Shown here one piece after another: positions 19,623-29,248 of a DNA stretch of 64,000 nt. Source of the DNA: Streptomyces thinghirensis. GTDB lineage: Bacteria > Actinomycetota > Actinomycetia > Streptomycetales > Streptomycetaceae. Under the pieces are notes generated by a model that was not told the DNA's origin, did no database searches, and saw only the letters and a list, made by a program, of their open reading frames with translations. The stretch is from the NCBI GenBank assembly GCA_021502835.1, contig JAKFGP010000054.1, positions 24,699-88,698 on the forward strand, in the 5' to 3' direction. Position 1 is the first letter of the stretch, and each line of letters starts with the position of its first letter. Made by a program: the position numbers and the translations under genes.

Positions 19623-20213
19623 ATGATCCACGTCCTGACCCTCACGTACCTCACCTCGCGCGAGACCGTCGTCGAGCACATGGCCGAGCACAAGGCCTGG
19701 CTGCGCGAGCACGGAGACCAGGGCCGCATCCTGCTCAGTGGCCCCCGCCCCGAGGGCGGCGCCGTCATCGTGACCGCCGACCTCGATGAAGCCCGAGTGC
19801 GCGAACTCATCGAGAGCGACCCCTGGCACAAGCTCGGCCTCGCCGCGTACGAGCAGCTCGCATTCGAGGGCCGCAATGCCAGCCCCGGCGTGGTCACCGC
19901 CGCCGAGCCGGACGACAGCGTGCTGCTGATCAACGTGGCCACCACGGACGACGCGGCCGCCAGCGTCTCCGCGCTCGCCTCCGCCGTCGAGCACGTCTCC
20001 GCCACGGCCGAGGGCTTCCGCGGCTCCCGACTGCTGACGAGCGTCGACGGCGACGCCATCGTCAACCTCGCGGCATGGACGGACCAGCAGCGGTTCGACG
20101 CGATCTTCGAGGACGACGAGTTCATCCGCCGCTATCAGGAGTTCGCCAAGACCACCACCGGTGGCAAGTACCGCCTCTACCGCACGAGCCGCGTCGTCAC
20201 GCCCAATCGCTGA
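19623..20213 (+). CDS. YCII-like domain fused to an antibiotic-biosynthesis-monooxygenase (ABM) domain
   Basis: An uninterrupted 196-residue protein with two ferredoxin-like domains. Residues ~1-85 resemble YCII (HVLTLTYLTSRETVVEHMAE, HKAWLREHGDQGRILLSGPR, SDPWHKLGLAAYEQLAFEGR), with the paired His/Asp of that fold. Residues ~100-190 resemble an ABM/EthD-like dimeric barrel (SVLLINVATTDDAAASVSAL, GFRGSRLLTSVDGDAIVNLA, WTDQQRFDAIFEDDEFIRRY). Such folds act as small isomerases, dehydratases or cofactor-free oxygenases. It sits between the NMO and the FAD enzyme, with GGAGG before ATG 19623. The domain reading is from fold-level pattern and is moderately certain. Confidence 0.65.
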   Translation: MIHVLTLTYLTSRETVVEHMAEHKAWLREHGDQGRILLSGPRPEGGAVIVTADLDEARVRELIESDPWHKLGLAAYEQLAFEGRNASPGVVTAAEPDDSVLLINVATTDDAAASVSALASAVEHVSATAEGFRGSRLLTSVDGDAIVNLAAWTDQQRFDAIFEDDEFIRRYQEFAKTTTGGKYRLYRTSRVVTPNR

Positions 20214-20268
20214 GCACGCACCCCGCACCAGACCCCCCGAAACTTCCGACCTCTCCCGAGGAGAGACC

Positions 20269-21701
20269 ATGTCAGGCTCCAACACCCCACCGCAGTACGA
20301 CCTCATCGTCATCGGGTTCGGCGCCGCCGGTCTGTCGGCCGCCCTGTCCTTCGCCGAGACCACCGAGGGCTGCGAGACCCCGACCCGGATCGCCGTGCTG
20401 GAACGGGCCACCAAGGAGGAGCGCGGCGGTGCCACCCGCTGGACCGGTGCGTTCCTTCGGATCACCCAGGACAAGCGGCTGGACACCGACTGGGCCGAGC
20501 ACGTCGGTCGAGTCTCCGGCGGCCTCGCCGACACCGAGTACTGCCGCACGGTCGAGCGCGAGACCCGGCAGACCCTGGAATTCGTCGAAAAGCACGGCGT
20601 CGAGATCGCCTTCGAGGACTTCCCCTGCCGCACACCTTCGACGGCGGCACCCCGAGCTATGGCGCCGCCGGCCAGCCCGCGCGGCGGCGGCGCCTCGATC
20701 GTCGAACACCTGGGCACGGCCCTGGAGAACGACCCCCGCGTCGACATCCGCTACGAGACCGAGGCGCTGCGCCTGTCGACCACCGAGAACGGCGTCGTCG
20801 ACGGCGTCCTGGTCCGCACCTCCGACGGCCAGACCCAGCGCCTCACCGGCCGCGCCGTCGTCCTGGCCTGCGGTGGCTTCGAGGGCAACACCGAGATGCT
20901 CACCCGCTACGTCGGCGACAAAGCCTGTGACCTGCCCCTCATCGCGCCCGGCATCGCCAACAACGCGGTGACGCGCTCCGCATGGCTCTGGAACTGGGCG
21001 CCGACACAGCGGGCCAGTTCGACGGCATTCACGCGGAGCCCGTCGATCGCCGCACCCAGAAGGCCGACTCGGTGCTGTACGGCTTCAGTACCGGCATCTT
21101 CGTCAACGGCAGGATGCAGCGCTTCTTCGATGAGGGTCGCGACACCTGGGACAACACCTTCGAGCACGTCGGCTACGAGATCTGGAAGAACCAGGAACAG
21201 GAGGCGTACTGGATCGCCGACGCCAAGACGCTCGCCATCCCCGGCATCATGAACTCCCTGCTCAGCGACGTGCCGCCGGAGCAGGCCGACAGTCTGGAGG
21301 AACTGGCGGAGAAGCTCGGTGTCGACGGCGAGAGCCTGGAGAAGACCGTCGCGGAGTTCAACGCGGCCGTCGGCCCCGGTGAGTTCGACCCGACCCGCCT
21401 CGACGGCAAGTCCACCGTCGGCGCCACTCCGCAGAAGTCCAACTGGGCGACACCGCTGGACACCGCTCCGTTCATCGGCGTTCCGGTGACCGCCGCCGTC
21501 TGCTTCACCTACGGCGGCATCCGCACCGACCTCGACGGCCGCGTCGTCACCCCGTCCGGCACCGCCATCCCCGGCCTCTACGCGGCAGGCGAGGCCACCG
21601 GCCTCTTCTACCACGCCTACCCGCCGGCCACGTCCGTGCTGCGCTCGCTGATCTTCGGCCGGCTCGCCGCCCACCACGCCGCCGCCCAGCAGTCCGCCTG
21701 A
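20269..21701 (+). CDS. FAD-dependent dehydrogenase (tricarballylate dehydrogenase / fumarate reductase-like)
   Basis: A COG1053-type flavoprotein of ~477 residues: dinucleotide-binding motif DLIVIGFGAAGLSAALSFAE, a GGATRWTGAFLR segment, the second motif AVVLACGGFEGNTEMLTRYV, a catalytic domain (SVLYGFSTGIFVNGRMQRFF, ...LEKTVAEFNAAVGPGEFD), and the FAD-closing motif TYGGIRTDLDGRVV ... AIPGLYAAGEATGLFYHAYP. The family oxidises or reduces C-C bonds next to carboxylates or ketones. It resembles TcuA and ketosteroid-dehydrogenase relatives. Two compensating indels lie at ~20630-20690 and one near 20965. ATG 20269 follows GAGGAGA. The substrate is probably the acid handled by the following aldolase and dehydrogenase genes. 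Confidence 0.8.
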
Positions 21702-21730
21702 GCCATCCGCACCAGCTAACTGGAGGAACC

Positions 21731-22668
21731 ATGAGCATCGTCAACATCGACGTCACCCTCCGCGACGGCGGGTACCGCAACAGCTTCCACTTTCCCCTGG
21801 ACTACGCGCTCAAGCACGCGAAGCTCACCGTCGAGGCCGGCTTCGACTGGGTCGAGATCGCCTACCGCAGGGATCGCTCCTGCCGATCCCCGACATCGGC
21901 ATCACCGGCCGCGGCGACGACGAGTTCATCGGCGCGATGGCCAACGAGATCGGGCCGGACCGGGTCGCGATGATCCTGCACCCGAAGAACATCACCGACC
22001 ACGACCTGCCCGCCATGTACGCGGCGGGGGCCCGCCTGGTCCGCATCATCCTGCCGTCCAAGGGATACGAACGCGGCCTCGAGTACATACGCCAGGCCAA
22101 GGAAATCGGCTTCCGTGTCGGCGTCAACTTCGCCCGCATCAGCCAGTGGGCCGGCCGCGACGTCGTCGACGTGGCCACCGCCGCCACGGATGCCGGAGCC
22201 GACTTCGTCTACCTGGCCGACTCCAACGGCAGCCTCTCACCCGTCGACACCACCGACCTCACCACCCCTGACCAAGTCGGTCACCGGCGGCCCGGTCGGC
22301 CTGCACGCCCACAACAACCTCGGCCTCGCCCTGGCCAACGCGATCAGCGCGGTCGCCGCGGGCGCGACCTGGATGGACTCCTCGATCCAGGGCATGGGCA
22401 AGGGGCCCGGGAAACCTCATCGCCGAGCAGTGGCTGGCACACCTCGACCGCACCGACCCCGAGGCCGCCGGCCGCCTTCACCTGGGCCCCGCCCTGGAAC
22501 TGGCGGATCTGCTCCTGGCCACCGTTCCCGAAGGCACCCCTTCCCTGCCGCTCCCCCGACCTGGTCCTGGGCCGCTACGACCTGCCCGTGGAGCACCGCA
22601 AGGACCTGCTGGGCGGCGACCACCGTGCAGGCGTCGCCACCGCACGCACCCTCGCCACCGTCCGATGA
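21731..22668 (+). CDS. DRE-TIM metallolyase (4-hydroxy-2-oxovalerate aldolase / HMGL-like)
   Basis: An HMGL-like TIM barrel. The metal/catalytic R-D pair is in VTLRDGGYRNSFHFP and the metal histidines in VGLHAHNNLGLALANAI. Conserved strands follow: VEAGFDWVEIAYR, ADFVYLADSNGSLSPVD and GATWMDSSIQGMGKGPGN. Family members cleave or form C-C bonds between pyruvate or acetyl-CoA and an oxo partner. The short length (~310 residues) and RDGGYRN motif favour a pyruvate aldolase over an isopropylmalate synthase. Frameshifts lie near 21875, 22265 and 22410. It ends in an ATGA overlap with the next gene. Confidence 0.75.
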
Positions 22669-23440
22669 CCCACGCCGACCTCGACGTGCCCGCGCTGGTC
22701 TCCGGACCGGAGACCAGCGCGGGCACGGCGCACGCGCTGGTCCTCGCCCCCCGTCACCCCCGCTGGGACGAGGAGCGTTCTTCGCCCCCCGTCACCAGGG
22801 TGCTGACCGACGCCGGTCTGCGAGTGACGGTCGTCGACACACTGTCCGTGTGGGACGAGGAGATCGACTCCTGGGACCGCTTCGTCACCCGCTGGCAGGC
22901 ACTCCTCGCGCAGTACGGCCCCATAGACCTGCTCTGCGGCAACGCCCTCGGCGGCGCGATCGCCCAGGCCCTGCTACCCGACGTCGCCCCCCACCACGGC
23001 CGCACTACTCGTCTCGGGACCGGCCCGCGCCGACGCCCCTCCTGGCGGCCCGGCTCACCGAGATCGCGGACCTCGCCGCAGGCGGCCGCTCCGACCTCGC
23101 CCTGGCCCTGCTCCACCGGCGCGTCCAGCCGTACGGCCACAGCCCCGCCCCCGACAGCGACCCGTCGGCGCCGCACGACCCGCGCGCCGGGCGCCGGCTC
23201 GCCGCCGGGATGCGGATGCTGCGCGGCATCGACATGACGGAAGCGGTGCGGGCCCACCCCGGACCACTGCTGCAGATCGTCGGCGGCCAATCGCAGCTCG
23301 TCACCCAACGCCACACCGCGGCCGCACCGCACCACCGGGTGCACGTCGTCCCCGGAGCCGGCATGCGCCCCCACTTCGAACGCACCGCAGAGGTGTCCGC
23401 CCTCGTGGACACCTTCCTGCGCGAGAAGGGACTCACATGA
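22665..23440 (+). CDS. Alpha/beta-hydrolase fold protein with altered nucleophile elbow
   Basis: About 258 residues with the alpha/beta hydrolase pattern: LVLAPRHPRWDEERSSP, LRVTVVDTLSVWDEEIDSWD, an elbow LLCGNALGGAIAQALL, a cap, then LLQIVGGQSQLVTQRH and HRVHVVPGAGMRPHFER, which holds the terminal His. At the elbow the usual G-x-S-x-G serine is Ala (G-N-A-L-G), so either the enzyme is not a serine hydrolase or one base is wrong. One frameshift lies near 23005. Its ATG overlaps the previous stop, and the next gene starts four bases before its own stop, so three genes are translationally coupled. Confidence 0.68.
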
Positions 23441-24498
23441 AGAGCGTCGCTGTACTTCCCGGCGACGGCATCGGCCCGGAGGTCACCTCCGCAGCCCTCG
23501 ACGTCGTGGAAGAACTCAGCCTCCCCCTCGACCTGCGCTTCGGCGAGATCGGCTGGGAGTGCTGGCGCCAAGAAGGCGACCCGGTGCCGCAGCGCACCTG
23601 GAAGCTCCTGACGGAGACCGACACCTGCCTGCTGGGCGCCATCACCAGCAAGCCACTGCGGGAGGCCGAGGCGGAACTCCCGTCCGACCTGCGGGGCACC
23701 GGACGAACCTTCGTCTCGCCGGTCATCCAGCTGCGCCAGCGGCTCGGCCTGTACGCCAACGTCCGCCCCGTCGTCGACCTGGTGGACACCCGCTTCGACT
23801 TCACCGTGATCCGCGAGAACACCGAAGGCCTGTACTCGGCTCGACTTCCACGGCCTGGATGACGCCCTGTGGAACCTGGTAGGCCAGCACCCCAACGCCC
23901 AGGCGTCCGGCCCCGAAGCGACCAGTGTCACGCTTCGTCTGCAGACCGAGTTCGGCATGGACCGGTTGCTGCGCTACGGATTCGCCTACGCCCGCTCCCG
24001 CGCCACCGCCGGCTCACCCTCGTCGACAAGCCCAACGTCCTGCGCCACAGCGGTAACCACCTGCGCGAACGTCTCGAATCGATCGCCGGCGAACACCCCG
24101 ACATCGAGGCCGAGATCCTCAATGTCGACGCGGTCGCCCTGTGGATGGTGCGCCGGCCCGAGCGGTTCGGGGTGCTGGTCGCCGAGAACATGTTCGGCGA
24201 CATCCTCTCCGACCTGGGCGCCGGCGTCATGGGCGGCCTCGGCCTCGCCCCCCAGCGGCAACATCGGCGACCACGGCAGCTACTTCGAGCCTGTGCACGG
24301 CAGCGCTCCAGGCATGGCGGGGCAGGACCGGGCCAACCCCATGGCGATGCTGATGGCCATGGCTCAGATGCTCGACCACCTGGACCTCCGAGTGCCGGGC
24401 GACGAACTCAGGGCGGCGGTGCGCTCGGTCACCGCGCGGCGCACGACCGTCACCTACGACTTGGGCGGAACCAGTGGCACGCGTGAGGTGGCGGGGCC
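23437..24498 (+). CDS. Isocitrate/isopropylmalate dehydrogenase family (tartrate-dehydrogenase-like)
   Basis: A decarboxylating beta-hydroxyacid dehydrogenase. Seen: VLPGDGIGPEVT (nucleotide site), LYANVRPV and FTVIRENTEGLYS (substrate loop), VDKPNVLRHSG (catalytic Lys), MFGDILSDLGAGVMGGLGLA (metal Asp motif), SGNIGDHGSYFEPVHGSAPG, and the end TVTYDLGGTSGTREV. These enzymes turn 2-hydroxy-3-carboxy acids into 2-oxo acids plus CO2. Frameshifts lie near 23840, 24010 and 24250. No stop is visible in the expected frame after GTREV, so the end is set at the next gene's start. ATG 23437 lies inside the hydrolase gene. Confidence 0.8.
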
Positions 24499-25230
24499 GT
24501 GGCCGGCGAACTCGGTGTCACCGAAGCCGGCACGGGGGCGGCCGAGGACGCCGAAGACGTGGCCGACCGGCTCGCGCGTCTGGACAGTGCGTCCGTCTCC
24601 GACGCGCTGGACAGCCTGGGCGTCGGCGGTGTCCTCGCCGGGATCACACCGCGGGTTCCCGGCACGCGCGCCGCAGGGCGCGCGTTCACCGTCACGTACC
24701 AGCGCGTCGACAGGAACCGGACGGGCTTCCGCAACGCGGCCAACTACCTGGACGACGTCCCCGAGGGCTCGTTCGTGGTGGTCGACAACGCGGGCAGCAC
24801 CACCTGCACCAACTGGGGCTCGCTCCTGACCCGTCTGGCTCAGCGGCGCGGAGTGCGCGGCACCGCCCTGCACGGCTCGGCCCGCGACATCACCGAGATC
24901 CGCGCCGCGGGATACCCGCTGTTCAGCACCGGCGCCACCATGGTCAGCGGCAAGAACCGGGTCGAGCTCGCGGCGACCGGCCAAAACATCGTCATCGGCG
25001 ATGTCACCGTGCGCCCCGGTGACATCGTCGTCGGTGACGACAACGGCGTCCTCGTGGTGCCGGTCGAGTACGCCACGGAGGTCGCGGCACGGGCCGAGAG
25101 CGTGCAGCGGACCGAGACCGCGATCGCCGAGGCGGTCGCCGGCGGCCAACGGCTCGACGAAGCCCGCCGCCGGTTCGGCTACGCCAGGCCCTGGGACAAC
25201 GGCGGCAGCAGCTCCTCCTCCCATGTGTGA
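24499..25230 (+). CDS. RraA / 4-hydroxy-4-methyl-2-oxoglutarate aldolase family protein
   Basis: An uninterrupted RraA-fold protein of 243 residues. Diagnostic segments: LDSASVSDALDSLG (N-terminal), FVVVDNAGSTTCTNWGSLLT, GVRGTALHGSARDITEIRAA (the conserved R-D pair that binds the oxo acid and metal) and PGDIVVGDDNGVLVVPVEYA. The family includes HMG/CHA aldolases that cleave 4-hydroxy-2-oxo acids to pyruvate, and RNase E inhibitors in other bacteria. Here the catabolic neighbours favour aldolase. The start GTG 24499 is the least certain part, because the preceding dehydrogenase runs into it without a clear stop. It ends in an overlap with the next gene (ATGTGTGA). Confidence 0.82.
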   Translation: MAGELGVTEAGTGAAEDAEDVADRLARLDSASVSDALDSLGVGGVLAGITPRVPGTRAAGRAFTVTYQRVDRNRTGFRNAANYLDDVPEGSFVVVDNAGSTTCTNWGSLLTRLAQRRGVRGTALHGSARDITEIRAAGYPLFSTGATMVSGKNRVELAATGQNIVIGDVTVRPGDIVVGDDNGVLVVPVEYATEVAARAESVQRTETAIAEAVAGGQRLDEARRRFGYARPWDNGGSSSSSHV

Positions 25231-26082
25231 ACCGGTGGGGCGCGTGGTGGTGGACGTTCACTACCACGCGGGCCCCGACCTGTACCGCCGCCGGCTCACC
25301 GCCGCCGGCGCGGGCCGGGCGTACGCACAGGTCGGTGGCTGGGTGGTGCTCAAGAGCCACCTCGCCCCGACCGCGGCCTGCGCCTGGGAAGCCCGGCAGG
25401 AGGGACTGCCTGTCTCAGGCGCACTCGTCCTCAACGAACTGGCCGGCGGTGTCCGTACCCGGCCCATGGAACAGGCCGTCTACGCCCACGGTCCCGACAC
25501 CCCCGCCCGCCTGCTCGTTCACCTGCCCACCCTGGTGGGGCCCGCACCCGTCCGCACTGCGGCGCACACCCTTCCACCCCGGGCTCGACATCGAACGGTG
25601 GCGTGCCGACCGGGTCGTGGACGCGGACGGGCGACTGCGGCCCGAGACGACCGAAGTACTGCGCGCGGCCCGCGACCTGCCCGTCGCCGTGGCGACCGGC
25701 CACTGCGATCGGGAGGCCGCCCTGCGCATCGTGGACGAGGCCGTACGGCTCGGTGTACCGCGCCTCCTCCTCACCCACGCCACACATCCCATGTCGGGCT
25801 TCACTCCGGAAGACCCTGACCGACCTGTCCCACGTGCCCGGCCTGTACGTCGAACTCACCGCATTGACGCTGCTGCTGGGCCACCGGGACAGCCGCCACC
25901 TCGCTGAAGTCGTGCACGCCCATCCGCGGGTGGTGTTCAGCTCCGATCTCGGCCAGCCCGACCAGCCGGACGTGAGGCAGTGGCTGTCCCTGAGCGCGAC
26001 CTGGTTCCGCGATGCGGGCCTGACCGCCCGCCAAACCGAGGCCATTACCAGGACCAACCCCTCGAACCTGCTGGCGCCGTGA
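25223..26082 (+). CDS. DUF6282 / amidohydrolase-like TIM-barrel protein
   Basis: A ~285-residue metal-hydrolase-like protein. The N-terminal metal motif is VVVDVHYHAGPDLYRRR (HxH). VLKSHLAPTAACAWEARQEG, PVAVATGHCDREAALRIVDE and RLLLTHATHPMSGFTPEDL place further histidines at barrel strand ends, and VVFSSDLGQPDQPDVRQWL carries the final Asp. This matches the amidohydrolase-like DUF6282 group, often found near RraA and FAD enzymes in other bacteria. In the protocatechuate 4,5-cleavage route an amidohydrolase-fold hydratase (LigJ) precedes an RraA-like aldolase (LigK), so a hydratase or decarboxylase role is possible. Frameshifts lie near 25560 and 25812. It overlaps the RraA stop. Confidence 0.72.
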
Positions 26083-26114
26083 CCCGAGACGACCTCGCCG
26101 AAGGGAGCCCAGCC

Positions 26115-27129
26115 ATGACACACCGGACGCCCACCCCTTCGCGGCGCGTGCTACGCGCGCACCGCGTCGCCACCACCGCGACTCTGGCCGGCCCCCTTCA
26201 CGGGCGCGCCCCCCAAGGCACACGCGCACGGCCTCGTCGGCACGCTCGGCGGACAGTCGGCGGTACGCACCCTCACCGTGGGGGACGTCCGGCTCACCCA
26301 CGTCGTCGACGCGGCGATGGAGTTGGACCGGACCGGATTTCTGCCCGCCGTACCGGCCGCCTACTGGGAGGGAACACCCCGAGGCGCTGACACCCTCGGG
26401 GCGGGTAGCGGCCTCGGCGGGGTGGTGTGCTCGTCGAGCGGGGGCACCGTCGGCTGCTGATCGACGTGGGCCTCGGCGCAATGCGCTCTCGCCCTCACTC
26501 GGCGTCTCCCACGGCGGAGCACTGCTGCGCACCCTCCGGGCGCTACGCGTACCGCGAGAGTCGATCGACACCGTGGCCTTCACCCACCTGCATACGGACC
26601 ATACCGGCCTCGGCTTCCTCCCGGGGCACGGTGGGAAGGCGCACAAGGCGTTCCCACACGCCGAATACCTGGTCGCGCGGGCCGAGTGGGACCCGTTCTG
26701 GAACGGCGAGATAGCGGTCGGGGCGCCATCCTGGGACGGCTTCATGGTGCCGATGTCGCGGGTGCTGCGCCGGTTCGACGACGGCGAGGAGGTGTGGCCC
26801 GGTGTCACCGCGCTGGTCACTCCTGGCCACAGCCCGGGACACACCACCTACGTCGTCTCGGCCCGCCGCGGGCGGCGCGTCCTGATCTTTGGCGACGCCT
26901 TTCACACGCCTGTCCAACTGGCCCACCCCGAGTGGCCTTCGGGGCCCGACACGGACGTCGCCGGCGTGCTGAAAGCTCGTACGACCTTGCTGGCACAACT
27001 GCACGCGCCGCGCACCCTCGGCTTCGCCTTCCACTTCGGCGACCAGACGTTCGGCCGGGTCACCGCGACGGCCAATGGCGCCCGACGCGTGCTCGGGCCC
27101 TGCTGCCCGCCCCGGTCCACCTGCCCTGA
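26115..27129 (+). CDS. Metallo-beta-lactamase-fold hydrolase
   Basis: The metal motif is FTHLHTDHTGLGFL (HxHxDH). Further ligands lie in LVTPGHSPGHTTYVVSA and RVLIFGDAFHTPVQLA, and LGFAFHFGDQTFG carries the last His. It starts at ATG 26115 with AAGGGAG and has a basic N-terminus. Frameshifts lie near 26200, 26385, 26490 and 27085. It probably ends the nine-gene run and may hydrolyse a lactone or ester intermediate; MBL-fold lactonases are common and an adjacent butyrolactone locus makes lactonase activity worth noting, but substrate is unknown. Confidence 0.78.
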
Positions 27130-27164
27130 ATCGGCGGCAAGGGGGCCGGGCGGGGTCTGGTCCG

Positions 27165-28052
27165 TCAGCTCGACTTCGGCGACTTCGGCGACGACTTGGA
27201 CGGCGGCTTCGCGTCCGAGTCGGACGCCGACTTGGACGGTGACGACGAGGTGCCCGGCTTGCCGCCGTCGGTGTCGGCGGTGTTGGCCTTCGTCACCGCG
27301 GCCACCGCCTCCTTGGCCGCCTTCTGCGCGTCCTTGACCAGGTCGTCGGCGTCCGGTGTCTTGTCGCCGGCCAGGCCCGCGCCGTTGTAGTCGACGGTGA
27401 CGACGACGTTCTCGACGCGCGCCACGACCGTCTGCTGCTTGAAGGTGCCTTCCTTCTTCTTCAGGTCGTAGCGCACCACCGACGCCTCGTCGCCCGTGCC
27501 GCTCACCGGCGCGGTCTTCACGCTCTTCGCACCCTGCGCGGACTGGGCGTCCTGCAGCTGCTTCGTGTAGTAGTCGTGCGCCAGCTTGTCGCCCTCGCCG
27601 CGGGAGGCGTCCGACTCGAAGCGCAGCATCGACACGCTCAGCCAGCGGAACTGAGAGCCCCTTCACACCGTTGTCGTCCAGGCTGTCCCAGGAGCAACCG
27701 GCGCGCGTCGCCGTGTCGTTGGACGCGCCCTCCTTGCCGGAATCGGCCTTCGGCGCCAAGTCCTCCAGCGTCTTCTTCGACAGCACGGAACACGGCTCCG
27801 GAAGTTTCCGTACGCCGCGGCCTGGACCGTCGGGGAGGGCTTCGCCGACTTGGACGCGGCCGTCTTGTCCGGCGCGCCTTCTCCTTGCCGTCGTCGGAGC
27901 CGGAGTCCGAGGAGCAGCCGGCTGCCACCAGCATCACGGGGACGGCGGCCGCGCCGACAAAGGCGCGGCGAGTCGTTTCGCTCTCCCCCACTGCCTGGAC
28001 GGCGTGGGAGGTACCCCAGGTCTCGCTGGTCACGCTGGGCTCGTCGCTGCAT
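27165..28052 (-). CDS. DUF3558-type lipoprotein 1
   Basis: A secreted lipoprotein: TTRRAFVGAAAVPVMLVAAG followed by a lipobox Cys and Ser/Asp-rich linker. The body reads CSVLSKKTLEDLAPKADSGK, AGCSWDSLDDNGVKG, then after a frameshift near 27655 MLRFESDASRGEGDKLAHDY, VVRYDLKKKEGTFKQQTVVA and RVENVVVTVDYNGAGLAGDK, with a Lys/Ser/Pro-rich tail. The paired cysteines and layout match DUF3558. It is paralogous to the next gene. The start is unsure: ATG 28052 begins a frame that switches into the signal peptide near 28010, in a GGGGTACCTCCCACGCC-like stretch resembling a dispersed Streptomyces repeat. Confidence 0.65.
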
Positions 28053-28183
28053 GGTTCCTTCACTCATGGCACTCGTGGTTCCTGCGGTCGGAACGGGTCC
28101 GAGGGGCCACCGTACGCGGTGGGAAAACCGCACGGCCCTGCTTCAGGTGCATCGCGCGCGGACGCGGGGGACCCGAGCCGGGC

Positions 28184-29047
28184 TCAACCGCTCAGTGAAT
28201 CCGCCAGCTGGGAAGCCAGATTCCGCGCCATGTCCTGCATTTCTAGCTGTCCGGCACGACTCCGAGAGTCGCCGACTGCTCCGCGTACTCGATGGTCACC
28301 ACGACGTTCGACGTGCGGAACGCCACAGTCACCGTGCGCCGCTTCGCCGTCGGAACCGGAGCTGCTCAGCTCGTCGTCCACGAACGCCTCGTCACCCAGA
28401 TCGTCCAGGAGCCGGGGCTGGAGCTCGCCGGGCGTGGCACCGGCCGACGCGCTCGACGAGGGGGCGGTGGACGACGCGGGAGCGGAGGCCGGGGGCGGAG
28501 GGCGTGCCGGGACGGTGCGGTGGCGGACGGCGACCCGGACTCCCGGTGCGGAACCGGACGCGGACTCCGAACCCGATTCCGACTCCGAGACGGTCGGTTC
28601 GGGGAGGTCGGCCGACTCCACCTGCTGGGCGAAGAGCGCTCGGCCTCGCTGTCGTCGCTCACGGAGTTGTCGTACGACACCACCCGCTCGAAGTCCACGA
28701 AGAGGTGGTTGGTGGCGTCCGCCGAATCCACCTTCCAACGGCAGCCGACCTTGCGGTCGGTGTCGTACCGCGAGCGTCGCCTCGCCCGCGTACGCCTTCT
28801 TCCGCTGCTCCTCGTCCGCGATCTCCTCGAGGCCGGGCAGCAGCGAGCCGAGCGCCTTGTCGCCGACCGCGCCGCACGGCTCCGGGAGGGTGCGGTACTT
28901 GCCGGGCTCGGCCGCCTCGGTCGCGACGCCGGGCTGTCCCGGGTTCGAGTCGTCCGCCGTGGCGCCGTCGCCCGAGCCGCCGGTGCAGCCGGCCAGCAGC
29001 GCCGCCAGGAGGGCGGCGACGCCGGGTACGTAGGCCTTCCGCTGCAC
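28184..29047 (-). CDS. DUF3558-type lipoprotein 2
   Basis: A start GTG at 29047 with AGAGGAG upstream gives QRKAYVPGVAALLAALLAGC, a lipoprotein signal with lipobox Cys. Then: KYRTLPEPCGAVGDKALGSL, DTDRKVGCRWKVDSADATNH and LFVDFERVVSYDNSVSDDSE, with the two Cys of DUF3558, a Ser/Glu-rich region, and a C-terminal LEMQDMARNLASQLADSLSG. Indels lie near 28260, 28640 and 28770. It is a tandem paralogue of the preceding lipoprotein gene. Both are exported and anchored outside the membrane; function unknown. Confidence 0.72.
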   Translation of the reverse strand: MQRKAYVPGVAALLAALLAGCTGGSGDGATADDSNPGQPGVATEAAEPGKYRTLPEPCGAVGDKALGSLLPGLEEIADEEQRKKAYAGEATLAVRHRPQGRLPLEGGFGGRHQPPLRGLRAGGVVRQLRERRQRGRALFAQQVESADLPEPTVSESESGSESASGSAPGVRVAVRHRTVPARPPPPASAPASSTAPSSSASAGATPGELQPRLLDDLGDEAFVDDELSSSGSDGEAAHGDCGVPHVERRGDHRVRGAVGDSRSRAGQLEMQDMARNLASQLADSLSG

Positions 29048-29248
29048 GGTGCGGCTCCTCTCGCCGGTGTGGCTGTGGTCGGTACCCAGTGTCCCCGCTG
29101 GTTAATCGCTTGCCGCACGGGGGCGTCCCCTGCAGACAATGTGTATCGCACGCGCTGCCGTGAACGCCGGTCGGTTGTCCCTTTGGCTGTCCTTGGCGCC
29201 GGTTTGCGCTTTGAGACTTCTGTTGTTTTCCGGGGGAATGAGGACGAT

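Noticed and set aside
24499..25230. RNase E inhibitor function for the RraA-like protein
   Set aside because: The neighbours are catabolic oxidoreductases and aldolases, and the R-D oxo-acid motif is present, so an HMG/CHA-type aldolase is more likely.
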